From an uncultured Flavobacteriales bacterium (GTDB lineage: Bacteria > Bacteroidota > Bacteroidia > Flavobacteriales_D > Crocinitomicaceae): a stretch of 54,217 bases of DNA. Positions 25,910 through 36,900 of the stretch are shown here, in pieces (within the stretch, counting starts at the first letter, position 1; every line of letters starts with the position of its first letter). The notes under the pieces were generated by a model. The model saw only the letters and a list, made by a program, of their open reading frames with translations, did no database searches and was not told where the DNA came from. The stretch spans positions 1-54,217 of the forward strand of contig CAJXCU010000009.1 of the NCBI GenBank assembly GCA_913051935.1, in the 5' to 3' direction. Position numbers and translations under genes: made by a program.

Positions 25910-26282
25910 ATCAGATTGGAACCAACTGAATGCAATCGAGAAACATGTTATTGTAGATAAAGGAACGGAATATCCATTTTCGGGGGAGTATAACGATTTC
26001 AAAGGAAATGGGGTTTTTGTTTGCCGTCGTTGTGAGCACCCGCTTTATTCAAGTGAAAGTAAATTTGATTCTGGTTGCGGTTGGCCAAGTTTTGATGATG
26101 AGCTAGTTGGCAATGTGACACGAGTTCCTGATGCAGATGGTCGGCGTATTGAAATCATTTGTGCGAATTGTTCCGGGCACCTTGGTCATGTTTTCAGTGG
26201 GGAACGACTTACACCAAAAAACACAAGGCATTGTGTGAATTCCTTATCCATTTTATTTGTCCCAACTCAGCGCGAAGAGTAA
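25896..26282 (+). CDS. msrB: Peptide-methionine (R)-S-oxide reductase MsrB
   Basis: The 128-residue protein has all expected features. There are two zinc C-x-x-C pairs (C43/C46 in CRRC and C89/C92 in CANC), the substrate loop SGCGWPSFDD, GHLGHVFSGE, and the catalytic Cys113 in RHCVNSLSI. It reduces methionine-R-sulfoxide in proteins. It is the last gene of the run starting at 19248 and converges with the transglycosylase gene, overlapping it by 16 bp. Confidence 0.97.
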   Translation: MSKNKSDWNQLNAIEKHVIVDKGTEYPFSGEYNDFKGNGVFVCRRCEHPLYSSESKFDSGCGWPSFDDELVGNVTRVPDADGRRIEIICANCSGHLGHVFSGERLTPKNTRHCVNSLSILFVPTQREE

Positions 26283-27217
26283 GAAATAACATCGTCACAA
26301 TTTGTGTATACCATATCGTGAAGTATAAGCTGTGAAGCTATGGCCAATTGGCTGTAATTTTGAGAACAATTTCCGAATCCCGCAGCCTTATGTTGCCACA
26401 TTGACTTTATGAGCTCCTGGCTTCCCTCTTCAGGTTTGATGACGTTTAGAACAGCAGCCACATTTCCTGCTCCTGCGTGATAAATGTGGAGCACTAAAAA
26501 CCTAAACCATAGGTCATTTTCACTGAAGGAGAGCTTATGAACTTTGAGTATTTTTTTTGCTTCAGGTATGCATATATTTTTAATCAGCTTTGCAGCAGCG
26601 GTCGCAGATTTCTCAAAATTTTCTCGCTCATCCATCGTTTTGTTGACAATTAACCCTTGGGCTCTTGCGACACCTGGCATTAATTGAAATGCGCCATAGG
26701 CCCCCGAGATAGACTTTTTTAATTGCCCAGGGCTTTCAATTAATAGAATTGATTGTGCATACCACGGGTCTACACACATTTCATCAAAGACCGTGATTCC
26801 TTCGCTCAAGGTGGGGTAGACCTCCTCGAATTTATAGAAGTCACTTTTACCCGAGGTAACATATATTTTTTCGCCTTTCTCGATATTGTGCTTTAAACGC
26901 ATCTCTTCTCTAAAGTTCACCTTTTGTGTTTTGTTCAGTGCATACCAATGTTTCGAATCGATGCTTTGAAGTATTTGTCTTGTGCTTGCTACGTTAACCA
27001 GACATGAGTCGCTAGAAAGCTTCATTATTCTCTTCCAAAACAAAGCTTGTGGAAGGATGTCCCATCTTTCAGTATACATTTTTTCACTTTCTAAAATGAG
27101 GTTTGAATTTTGCTCGTTTGCAATCCAAAGTTTTTCATGTTCCCATGAGATGTAGTTTTGTGCATGAATGAATTGCGTTGAAAATATGATGCATATAGAT
27201 AGTAAGGTGAATTTCAT
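26267..27217 (-). CDS. Lytic transglycosylase (SLT domain)
   Basis: The 316-residue protein has a signal peptide (1-19, ending FIHAQ). The SLT core starts with the catalytic Glu in SILLIESPGQ, followed by SGAYGAFQLMPGVARAQG (the G-x-x-Q motif) and, later, FLVLHIYHAGAGNV. A short region before it (EKGEKIYVTSG) may link to the wall. It cleaves the glycan strand of peptidoglycan to 1,6-anhydro-MurNAc ends. A near-match box (TATCTTTC on the minus strand, 27222-27229) sits 4 nt before the ATG. Confidence 0.88.
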   Translation of the reverse strand: MKFTLLSICIIFSTQFIHAQNYISWEHEKLWIANEQNSNLILESEKMYTERWDILPQALFWKRIMKLSSDSCLVNVASTRQILQSIDSKHWYALNKTQKVNFREEMRLKHNIEKGEKIYVTSGKSDFYKFEEVYPTLSEGITVFDEMCVDPWYAQSILLIESPGQLKKSISGAYGAFQLMPGVARAQGLIVNKTMDERENFEKSATAAAKLIKNICIPEAKKILKVHKLSFSENDLWFRFLVLHIYHAGAGNVAAVLNVIKPEEGSQELIKSMWQHKAAGFGNCSQNYSQLAIASQLILHDMVYTNCDDVISYSSR

Positions 27218-27283
27218 AATTGAAAGATAGAATTTCTAAGAGCTTATTTTTAAAAACATATCTACAGTTAACAACAATTAAAT

Positions 27284-27553
27284 GTGAAAACAGTTACATT
27301 TATCTTAATTATGTTTAAAATAATTTTTATTGCTCCTGTAATACTCATGGTTCGTATCTATCAATGGATTATTTCTCCATTATTTCCTCCATCATGTAGA
27401 CATACACCAACTTGTTCAGTGTACACAATTGAGGCACTAAAAGAGTGGGGCTTGCTTAAAGGACTATATCTAGGTATTAGACGAGTTTTATCATGTCGGC
27501 CGGGCGGAAGTCATGGCCATGATCCGGTCCCGAAGAAGCTCAAATCTCTATAG
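27284..27553 (+). CDS. yidD: Membrane protein insertion efficiency factor YidD
   Basis: The 89-residue protein starts with GTG at 27284. It has an N-terminal hydrophobic helix and the family signature [11 protein letters not shown], then [14 protein letters not shown] and a closing [14 protein letters not shown]. YidD is a small membrane-associated helper of YidC-dependent insertion. It is monocistronic here and converges with the helicase gene, overlapping its 3' end by 14 bp. Confidence 0.95.
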   Translation: MKTVTFILIMFKIIFIAPVILMVRIYQWIISPLFPPSCRHTPTCSVYTIEALKEWGLLKGLYLGIRRVLSCRPGGSHGHDPVPKKLKSL

Positions 27554-30500
27554 CATAACCTCTATCTTGGTAGACTCTGGTGTAGGATAAAAGATCATCA
27601 AATCCATCTGACATTCTAATAATTTCTTCGAATTTTAAGTATTTATGATGCGGCATTGGTTTATTGGTTTGACTCATTAGCTCAAACCATTTTACTAAAT
27701 GTTGAACGCCCTCGTTGTTCGATTTTGTAAAATCTCCGAGCTCAACAGATGAGAAATAATGTATTTTTTGTCTCGCTCTTGAAAAAAGTACATTTAGTCT
27801 ATGATGTCCACCGTGAATGTTAATTGGGCCGAAACGCATTTCGAAATTACCATCCTTATTAAATCCATAACCCATACTGATAAGCAACAGGTCACATTCG
27901 TCACCTTGTACGTTTTCTAATGAGTGTGAAAATGCTGATTTCTCTTCAATTCTTTTATTGAGTTTAACGCGTATTTCGCTCTTCAAGCACTCATGAATAA
28001 GTTGCAGTTGTACCTCTGAAAATGCAACAATGCCAATTTTTGATTTAGTATCGATTTCATTTTCAATTTTTTGAGCAACCGCTTCGGCCTCTTTTTTATT
28101 TTGTCGTTCATGAAAGATTCCGTCCGGAACAAAGTGATGCTCAATCGAATCTTCAATGGCATTTACGTCTTGAAAGGACTTGAGTCTATTTTCATAAAAG
28201 TTTGCATTTGAAAATGCAATTAATCGAGGGTGCTTACTTCTGTAGTGATTGGAAAGAAAAATCTTGGGTAGGTGATAGAATGCATGCTGCAGAAGGCTCA
28301 TCTCTATCGTCTGCTTTTTCTTGAAATATGAACTCGGAACCATTTGTTGTGGATCACCACAAATGATACTTTTTTTTCCTCTCTGAAATGCCCCAATAGA
28401 GTGACTTAGCAGCAGCTGACTCGACTCATCGGAAACAACAAAATCAAACATCTCTTTTTCCATTGGCAGATGGTCTGCCAATAACGATGGGTTTCCAAGC
28501 CAAATCGGTTTCAATACATCTATCCATGGACGGGCTTCAGAGGAAAGAAGCTCGCGAATCGGTTTATGGCTTCTTTTTTTTGCAAATTCTCTGGTTAAAA
28601 TAGACTTTCCCCTTTTTAGTTTTTTTCGAAGTGCTTTTTCTTCTGCGGATAATTTTCTTGGGTCCTTTCTTGTAAGGGTCTCAAGTCGTTTGAATTCAGT
28701 ACTCCATGTATGAAGAATATTTTTACTAAGTTGAAGCGCTTCAGAATCAAACTTATTATTCACAAGATTTGTTTCACTGAACATTTTCTTTTTAGTATAT
28801 CCATCCAGGCTGGGATGTTCTAGGAAAATTCTTCTCTTTAGTGCCTCTTTTATTGTTGAGATAAAATATGATAGGTCATCATTCCAAAAGGGCAATAGGG
28901 AAGGAGGTATTTCTTCAATAGATGACCAGTATTCGAATAAGAAATCCTCGATGTGAATAAAGGATTCGAGGAATTTGAGAGGCTCATCTTCATCGGCGAG
29001 TTTGAAATATCGTTTTAAGCCAGATAAACAATAGTATATATCGCGATGTTTGGTTGCGGTATTTTCTTTCTGAAATTCACTCCATGAAGTCAAATTAGTT
29101 GACTTCAATAGCTTTGAAACAATTGGCAGTTCAATTTCTAGATCGTTAAAACCTACTGAGTAAAGTTTTTCTTGGACTTTGTTGAGCTTATTGAGTGCTT
29201 TGAAATAGGCCTTTCGTTTTTTTATTTGCTCAACCGGATTGAGTTGTGGTGCACGAGTATATTTTCTCCATTTTGACCGCCATAAAATCAATGTAAAGAC
29301 TCCTTTTCTTTGATTAAAATCTTTTTCTAAAATGGTAAGCTCGTCATATGTCGGAGGATTTTTCCAGTGTAGTTGTTGTTCTTTAAGTATGTTAAGTTTT
29401 CCTTTTAATTTCTCATATTCATTGTAGTTTTTTAAAAAAAAGGAACCTTTGTTGTTGAGGTGTTTGCCGTATGAAGTGTAGGGTTCTGAATTAAATGAGT
29501 GATAGGATAGGGATTTTTCAAGGTATTTTTTTGCGTCATACCAAGTTTTAATTTGACTCAAGTTACTTAATACTGAAATAGATTTCAGCACCTCTTTTTT
29601 AAGTAATTTAAATCCCAAGTCAATTCCAGGTTTTCTGAAGTGTCTGATTATATGCGCATTGCCAGTTGGGATAGCTTCCCAAGCTGCTTTGACAGCATTC
29701 AAATCAGCGAAACGCACATTGCTTTGCGGTAAATTCTCGAGTTTTACAGAGGCAGGCAAATCGATCGTTTCAATTAAATTTAGCGTTGAGCAATTTTCTT
29801 CTTGTGCGACCTTTGCAATTAGGTTAAATTTCTTACGATTCTTTATTAAATCCTTAAAGCACGGTTTATGATATGATATCTTCGAGTTGTCGATGGTATC
29901 CCAGCTTTTTTTCAATGAATCAATAAATGCTCTGTTTGTATTTTTTGATGGCAATTTAAAATATAAAGACATCAACCTTTTTGCATCGAGTTGAGCACAA
30001 AGTATATCAATCGCAGACTGTTTTTCAGAAACAACAAGTGCTGTTTTTTTATTATTTAAGGTATGGCCTAGAAAATTTGATAAAACTTGAGACTTTCCTG
30101 TTCCCGGTGGCCCTTGAACAAGTATGGATTGCTCATTAATGGTTTGAGTAACCATACTTTGAGCGCTGTCAATCGGAAATAAATCTTTGTCTTTATCTTG
30201 GAACTTTATATTGTTTTCTACCTCATTTCCATAGATTTCAACCAATGCGCTAGAATAGTTTATGTCTTCCTGTGTAAGACTTTTGATTTCGCGAATAAAT
30301 GCAAATCTCCTTGGATCAAAATTCCCGATGTAAGATTTTGAATTATCTAGTTTTTCTTTATCAATTCTTGAACTAAGCTCAAGTTCTTCAATATTTTTGA
30401 AAGTGTCAGATGATTTCTCAAGTAATAAATTTTTCAAATATGGGTTAAGCTCAAGTTCTCCCACGCGGTCAAATCGTATACTTCCAGATTGGGTCAAATA

Positions 30501-30776
30501 CGGTTCAACATTCCGCAAGAATATTGGAGTTTCAACATCTTTCCCTTTAATTTCGTGTTTGTATGTGCCCTGACTTATGCATAGCGGAGAGACTCCTGTC
30601 TTTCGCTCTATTTCCCGAGATGCCCTTAGAATTGATTGAAGTGCTTCATTGTTTGGAAGCTCTTCATCTTGAATTTCAATACATTTGTTGCTCAATATGC
30701 TGACAAGCAGGTCTTTGGAAGGAAATACTGTCACCTCCGATAACAAGTCAACTAAATGTAATCTTATATCTTCCAA
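27540..30776 (-). CDS. Large superfamily 1 helicase with a ~550-residue insertion
   Basis: The 1078-residue protein begins with TTG at 30776; an in-frame TAG nine bases upstream and no Met before residue ~208 leave no alternative. Walker A is GPPGTGKS (222-229). Motif II is [10 protein letters not shown] (about 777-786). Further motifs are [45 protein letters not shown] and [14 protein letters not shown]. This is the Upf1/DNA2-like SF1B order. About 550 residues of basic, helix-rich sequence separate Walker A from motif II. No nuclease domain is evident at the C-terminus. Similar stand-alone helicases occur in defence or stress contexts, but the neighbours give no support for that. Confidence 0.87.
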   Translation of the reverse strand: MEDIRLHLVDLLSEVTVFPSKDLLVSILSNKCIEIQDEELPNNEALQSILRASREIERKTGVSPLCISQGTYKHEIKGKDVETPIFLRNVEPYLTQSGSIRFDRVGELELNPYLKNLLLEKSSDTFKNIEELELSSRIDKEKLDNSKSYIGNFDPRRFAFIREIKSLTQEDINYSSALVEIYGNEVENNIKFQDKDKDLFPIDSAQSMVTQTINEQSILVQGPPGTGKSQVLSNFLGHTLNNKKTALVVSEKQSAIDILCAQLDAKRLMSLYFKLPSKNTNRAFIDSLKKSWDTIDNSKISYHKPCFKDLIKNRKKFNLIAKVAQEENCSTLNLIETIDLPASVKLENLPQSNVRFADLNAVKAAWEAIPTGNAHIIRHFRKPGIDLGFKLLKKEVLKSISVLSNLSQIKTWYDAKKYLEKSLSYHSFNSEPYTSYGKHLNNKGSFFLKNYNEYEKLKGKLNILKEQQLHWKNPPTYDELTILEKDFNQRKGVFTLILWRSKWRKYTRAPQLNPVEQIKKRKAYFKALNKLNKVQEKLYSVGFNDLEIELPIVSKLLKSTNLTSWSEFQKENTATKHRDIYYCLSGLKRYFKLADEDEPLKFLESFIHIEDFLFEYWSSIEEIPPSLLPFWNDDLSYFISTIKEALKRRIFLEHPSLDGYTKKKMFSETNLVNNKFDSEALQLSKNILHTWSTEFKRLETLTRKDPRKLSAEEKALRKKLKRGKSILTREFAKKRSHKPIRELLSSEARPWIDVLKPIWLGNPSLLADHLPMEKEMFDFVVSDESSQLLLSHSIGAFQRGKKSIICGDPQQMVPSSYFKKKQTIEMSLLQHAFYHLPKIFLSNHYRSKHPRLIAFSNANFYENRLKSFQDVNAIEDSIEHHFVPDGIFHERQNKKEAEAVAQKIENEIDTKSKIGIVAFSEVQLQLIHECLKSEIRVKLNKRIEEKSAFSHSLENVQGDECDLLLISMGYGFNKDGNFEMRFGPINIHGGHHRLNVLFSRARQKIHYFSSVELGDFTKSNNEGVQHLVKWFELMSQTNKPMPHHKYLKFEEIIRMSDGFDDLLSYTRVYQDRGYAIEI

Positions 30777-30793
30777 ATCCTTCTAGATGTTTT

Positions 30794-30801
30794 CAAAAAT
30801 A
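30794..30801 (-). promoter_or_regulatory. Predicted -7 element for the SF1 helicase gene
   Basis: On the minus strand this reads TATTTTTG, an exact TAnnTTTG match, 17 nt before the TTG start at 30776. It supports transcription just upstream of that start. Confidence 0.5.
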
Positions 30802-30964
30802 ATAATTCATGAGCAGTAAATGAATAAAGCAACTTTTATTGATAACTCTCGTTAAGGTAACACAATTAGGTCTATAATATTACCTAAATTTGTAACGTAA
30901 ATATTCACTGCAATATTTACACTGATTGTTTGTATTTGCTGAAGTTAAGAGTATGTTGTTCAAT

Positions 30965-30972
30965 TAAATTTG
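30965..30972 (+). promoter_or_regulatory. Predicted -7 element for the giant surface protein
   Basis: TAAATTTG matches TAnnTTTG and ends 16 nt before the ATG at 30989. TTTG at 30935-30938 is a possible -33 box with a long gap of 26. An identical TAAATTTG lies further upstream at 30885-30892 and could be a second start. The rest of the 212-bp intergenic region shows no other signal. Confidence 0.55.
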
Positions 30973-30988
30973 ATCTTAAAAGAAGGGT

Positions 30989-33900
30989 ATGTTTAAATTT
31001 TCACTCGTTATATTGCTTTTTTCTCTTGGGACTTTTAGTGTCTTGTCGCAGAATTCTAATTTTTCTGCCAACATTAATAGCCAATGTCCTGGGAATTTGT
31101 TCACTCTCACTGCAGATGATAATTCTATGTCCACCTATCTTTGGACAATCACAGAAAATGGAGGTGGTTCAATCAACTACAACGTAAACCCAGTAGCATT
31201 TGTATTAGACAATGCCGCGACCTACGACGTTACGCTGACGGTAATTAGTAGTGGTGGTGTCTCGAGTTCTACAACACAAGAAGACTTCCTCGAGGTTTTT
31301 GCAAATCCTATTGTGGATTATGTAGTTTCTCCCTCTCCGTATTGTGCCCCATCAACGATAGATTTTACAAGTGTTTCGCTTGCTGGTTCAGGAACCATTA
31401 CAAACTACGTGGCTTTTACGGATGGAACACCCTACAACACGGCAGACTTTCAACATACGTACTCTAGCACGGGCAGTTATCCTGTAAACATTTCAATAGA
31501 AAATTCGAATGGTTGTGTTGCATCAGCTGATTTACCAAATATTGTGGTATCTGATTTCCCTTCTCTCACGAGTCCTTTGAATCCAAACACTATCTGCAGT
31601 GGAACTAGCTTTAGTTACACGCCAACATCCTCAATACCCGGGAGTACCTATAGCTGGGTGCGACTTCCTAACCCCGATGTTGTGGAAGCACCTTCATCTG
31701 GTACAGGAAATATTTCTGAAAGTTTAAGTACAGTATCGACTTCAAATGAAACGGTCACCTACGAGGTTACTACAACATCCCCAGAAGGTTGTCAATTTAC
31801 CCAGAATGTCGTTTTAACCATTCAAGCTTTACCTGTTATTACCGTTGCAGATGGTGAGTTGTGTTCAGGGCAAACTACGTCATTAACAGCGACTCCCTCG
31901 CAGGGTGGTGGTACGTATTCATGGATTCCCTCGGGTTCAACCCAAACTATTAATGTCAGTTCCCCTGGTACTTACACCGTAAGTTATTCAATTGGTGTTT
32001 GCGCAAGTGCTCCAGTGAGTGCGACGGTAACGGAAGTTCCCTCTCCCTCAGTTACAGGGATTTCATTAACAGAGAATTCAGGCTTGGCTGCAAATGATGG
32101 AAATATGTGTAATGGCTCTGATATTGTGACGCTGACCGCTTCGGCATCTACAGCAACGGGCGTCTTTACCTGGACTCCTGGTGGTACAGGTAACTCAATT
32201 GATGTATCTCCGAACTCAACAACAGTTTATGTTGTTGAATATGAAGACAATGGCTGTACTAGTGCTCCGTTCAGTCAGACAATTAATGTTTTTCCTGCCC
32301 CATCAAATACGTATAGTTCGACAATATCGAATTCATGTAGCCAGCCAGTTACAACTGAATTCTCATCAACATCTGCAGGAACAATTACTTGGTCCTTCCC
32401 CGGAGGTAGCCCTAGTTCAGGTTCTGGACCCGGCCCTATTTCAGTTGAATATACTTCGGGTATATATGATATGCAAATGACAAATGTGTCTGCAGCGGGT
32501 TGTGAAACGGTTACAGATTTTTCTGATGTAATGGTTGTTGGTAATGGATTTCCGCCGACATCATTTTTTACCTCAACCACTCCAACAGAACAGTGTATTG
32601 AAGGAAATAGTTTTTGTTTTGATTACACTGGTAATGGAGCAGATACTGTCGAATGGGATTTTGGAGATGGTTCCCCTTTAGAATTGCATGATCAAAATGA
32701 CATAGTCTGTCATTCATACAGTTCCCTCGGAACGTACACTGTTACAATGGTACCTTATACCACGGTGGGTTCCGCTTTGGGTTGTTCCGGAACAGGAAAT
32801 AGCATTGCTGTTGAAATTTTAGGCCCTATTTCATCATTTTCTGTAAGTTCAGTAGATTGTGAAAATCAATTAGAAAGAACCTTTACAAGTACCAGTACGG
32901 GTACTTCAGGGACAACACAATATACTTGGGATTTAGTGAATCCAAATTCACAAATAACAGGAGCGTTATCTACAACACACACCTTTTCATCATATTCTCC
33001 TTCTGTCAATACTCCGTATGTAATTACATTAACCGTTGAGGACCCCGCTACAGGATGTCCACCGAGTGTATCAACACAAAATGTTTTAGCTCTGCCAAAT
33101 GATGGTGCTGCTTTTACTGTGTATACGGACAATACAATGACACAAACCACGAATGAAGTTTGTCTAGGAGATGTGTTGTTTTTTGTCAATACAACACCTC
33201 AGCCACAATTTACAGGTGATTTCTCCAACATTAATGGATATGAAACCTTGTGGGATTGGAACGGGGGTAATGGAGTTAGTTTTGCCATAACGAATTCCCA
33301 ACACCGCGGATCTCAAGAATCTCATTTGTTTAGTGAGAATTCTGGTTCTCAATCGGGTTACACTGCTTATTCTCCTGGGGTTTATTCAATAGCCATGCGA
33401 AATAGATCTGATAATGATGGTACGTTTTGTTTTGATACGGCCTATCAGTCTATTACAATTCACGGTATAATAGGAAGTTTCACGGTTCCGGATACGGTTT
33501 GCGTGGGTGAGGTATTTAACGTGGACGATAATTCTTCAGCTCCACTAACTTCAATAATATCCAGGGATTGGGACTGGGAAAGTGATGGTGTCATAGATTT
33601 GAGCGGAAATATTGAAAACACAACACATTCATTCGATACTCCAGGGGTATACACAATATCCATGACTGCAGAAGATGCATTTGGGTGTCCAAAAACAATT
33701 TCTCAAACCATTGTTGTAAGAGAAGTCCTTGCCTCTTTTTCAGTCGATCGAACGTTCATTTGTGATGACGAGGAAATAACCATTACGAACAATAATTCAA
33801 TTAGTTTTGGTAACCCGACATATTCCTGGACCGCATCAAGCGCCTCGGCTCCTGCAATACCGGGAACGAGTTCTGCTTTCAATCCAGGCTCTTTTTTGTT

Positions 33901-36900
33901 TGATGAACAAGGCGTAGGTTCAATTTCTTTGACGATTTTAGACAATCTTGGCTGTACGGACGATACAACAATTCAGATTGACGTTTTTGATGTAGAAGCG
34001 GACGCTACGGGCACTCCTAATATTTCTTCGTGTTTCAACCCGCCAAGCGTTGTCACATTTACGAACGAATCAGCAAACAATGTTGACCCTTCGAGTTATC
34101 AATGGTATTTTGGAAATGGTGAGACATCAACAGAGGCTAATCCGTCAACAATATACTCATTACCAGGTTCTTTTGAAGTCTCTTTGGTAGTATCATCATT
34201 AACTGGCGGTTGTTCAGATTCTTCAGTTGTTGAAATTATTGATATTGGTGGTCCTTTTGGTTCCATTTCCGTTTCTAATGCCGAATTAGAGGGGTGTTCG
34301 TGCTACGAGGCGAACATAGAAATTACAACAAGTGATGTAGAAGAGGCCACCTTACTATTCGGTGATGGTTCTTTTCAGAACTTGACGACGAATACCACTG
34401 AGACCATCACTCATCAGTACTGCAATACCGGCACTACTAGTATAAACTTAACCCCTATATTATTTATTTCGAGCGGTACTTGTAATGGAAACATTCCTGC
34501 AGCACAAACAGTTACGATTCACCCCATACCTAATGTTGTTAATCCAGGTGACTTTGAATATTGTGAGGGAGAATCAACAACGGCAATCAACTACTCAGGA
34601 ACAGTCCCATCCACAGTTTTTGAATGGACGAATGACAATACAAGCATTGGTCTTGCTAGTTCGGGAACTGGCAACATCGCATCTTTCATTGCAGCTACTC
34701 CAGGAGGCCCTGACAATATTGCAAACATTACTGTAACTCCTACCGTAAACGCCACTGGGTGCTCAGGAACGCCTCAAATATATTCAATAACGATTAAGAA
34801 TACCACTTTTGTAGATGCTGGTGGCCCAACGGATGTTATTTGTGCCGGCACTGATGTAAGTTTAAATGGTTCTTTTGGTGGAGGGGCAAGTTCAGCGACA
34901 TGGTCTGGGGGGACAGGAGTCTTTTCAGATGAAAATTCGTTGGTGACAGACTATACACCTTCGATGGATGATATTAATGCCGGATCTGTCACGCTTACAC
35001 TTACTACAGACGATCCAATAGGTCCGTGCCCTGCTAATTCTTCTGATATTATAGTAACAATTAACCCTGGTGTAATTGTCGAAGCAGGTGCAGACGAAAG
35101 CATATGTTCAAATGAAGTATATACCACCCAAGGAACAATAGGAGGTTCTGCCTCCTCTGGTGATTGGGTAAGTTCAGGTTCTGGTACATTTGCCAACTCA
35201 ACTAATTTGATTACTGATTATACACCAAGTGCTTCAGATATATTGGCTGGTTCAGTGGTGCTTACCCTTTCGACTGATGACCCAGGTGGTCCTTGTAGTC
35301 AAAGTTCAAGCTCAATGACCCTCAGTTTCAGTGCTGCTGCATCCTTGTCAGTTCCTGGCAGTTTAGAATCATGCATCGGAACAGCTGTGGCATTATCTGC
35401 CTCGATTGGCGGATCTGCTTCTGGAGTTTCTTGGTCAAGTACAGGAGGCGGAACTTTTGCTCCAAATATCAATAACTTAACTCCTGACTATACACCGAGT
35501 AATTCAGAAAATGCCGTAAATGAAGCCATTGTAACTGCCTCTGTCGAGGATCCTGATGGTTCAGGACCATGCTTAAGTCTAAATGAAAATATTATAATCA
35601 ATCTTTTAGATACTGTAGAGATTAGTGCAGGAATTGATGCTGTGATTTGTTCAAACGATGTTTTTGTAGCTCAGGGCTCCATAGGCGGTTCAGCGAGTTC
35701 AGCTTCTTGGTCAACAAGTGGAACAGGTTCATTTGATGACATTTCAGATTTGAATGCGATTTATACCCCGAGCAATGCCGACCTATTGGCTGGGCTAGTT
35801 ACTTTAATGCTCACGTCCGATGATCCAATAGGACCTTGTAATCAAAGTTCAAGTACTATGACCTTATCCTTTAGTGATGCGGCAACACTATCAGTTCCTG
35901 CAAACCTCGAGTCATGTATTGGTACTTCAGTTCAGTTATCTTCAGTTATTGGAGGTTCTGCTCTAGGAATCATTTGGTCAAGTGCCGCTGGTGGTTCTTT
36001 TGCACCAAATATCAATAATTTATCTCCTACGTATACGCCAACTAATGCTGAAAATGCGGTGAACGAGGCTATTGTAACTGCATCGGTAGCTGATCCTGAT
36101 GGCACAGGCCCTTGCTTGAGCATTGCAGAAAATATCATTATAAATTTAATTGATACTGTTGAGGTTAATGCTGGAATAGATGCAATCTTGTGTTCGGACG
36201 ATTCATATACCTTATCTGGGTCTATCGGAGGTTCGGCCAGTTCAGCAACCTGGACTTCAAACGGAACAGGTTCATTCGATGATGCATCCAGTTTGAATGC
36301 TGCGTACACCCCAAGCGCTGCCGATTTGAATGCTGGAATGGTTGTTTTAACCCTAACCTCTGATGATCCAACAGGTCCATGCGAGTCGTCTTTCGATGAT
36401 ATGGAATTATCTTTCAGTGATGCAGCCACGATAAATATAGACGGTACATCTACGGGTACTTGTGATAACTCAGCCGTACCTGTATCAGCAGTATTAGGAG
36501 GTAGTGCCACCTCAATCACGTGGTCAGGCGGCTCAGGTACATACACACCAAATGTATTTTCAGAAAATATCAATTACGCACCGAGCGCAAGTGAAATCGC
36601 AGCCGGTTCATTAATACTAACGGCAACGACAAATGATCCAGATGGCGTAGGTCCATGCTTGGCTGTGTCTGACTTTGTAACCATTAATATAGCCACTGAT
36701 GTTGTTGTTGATGCGGGGGAGGACCAAGAAGCTTGTTCTGACCAACCCATTGTTCTAAATGGTTCTTTTGGTGGTGCTGCGTCATCTGCTCAATGGTCGG
36801 GCGGTCTGGGTACTTTCTTTCCAAACAATGGTCAATTGAACGCAGAATACACCCCAACAGCCACCGAGATTGCCAATGGATCTGTTACCTTAACACTTAC

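Noticed and set aside
30930..31187. Small plus-strand frame overlapping the start of the giant gene
   Set aside because: It overlaps the signal peptide region of the giant gene in another frame, has no recognisable features and no clear start signal.
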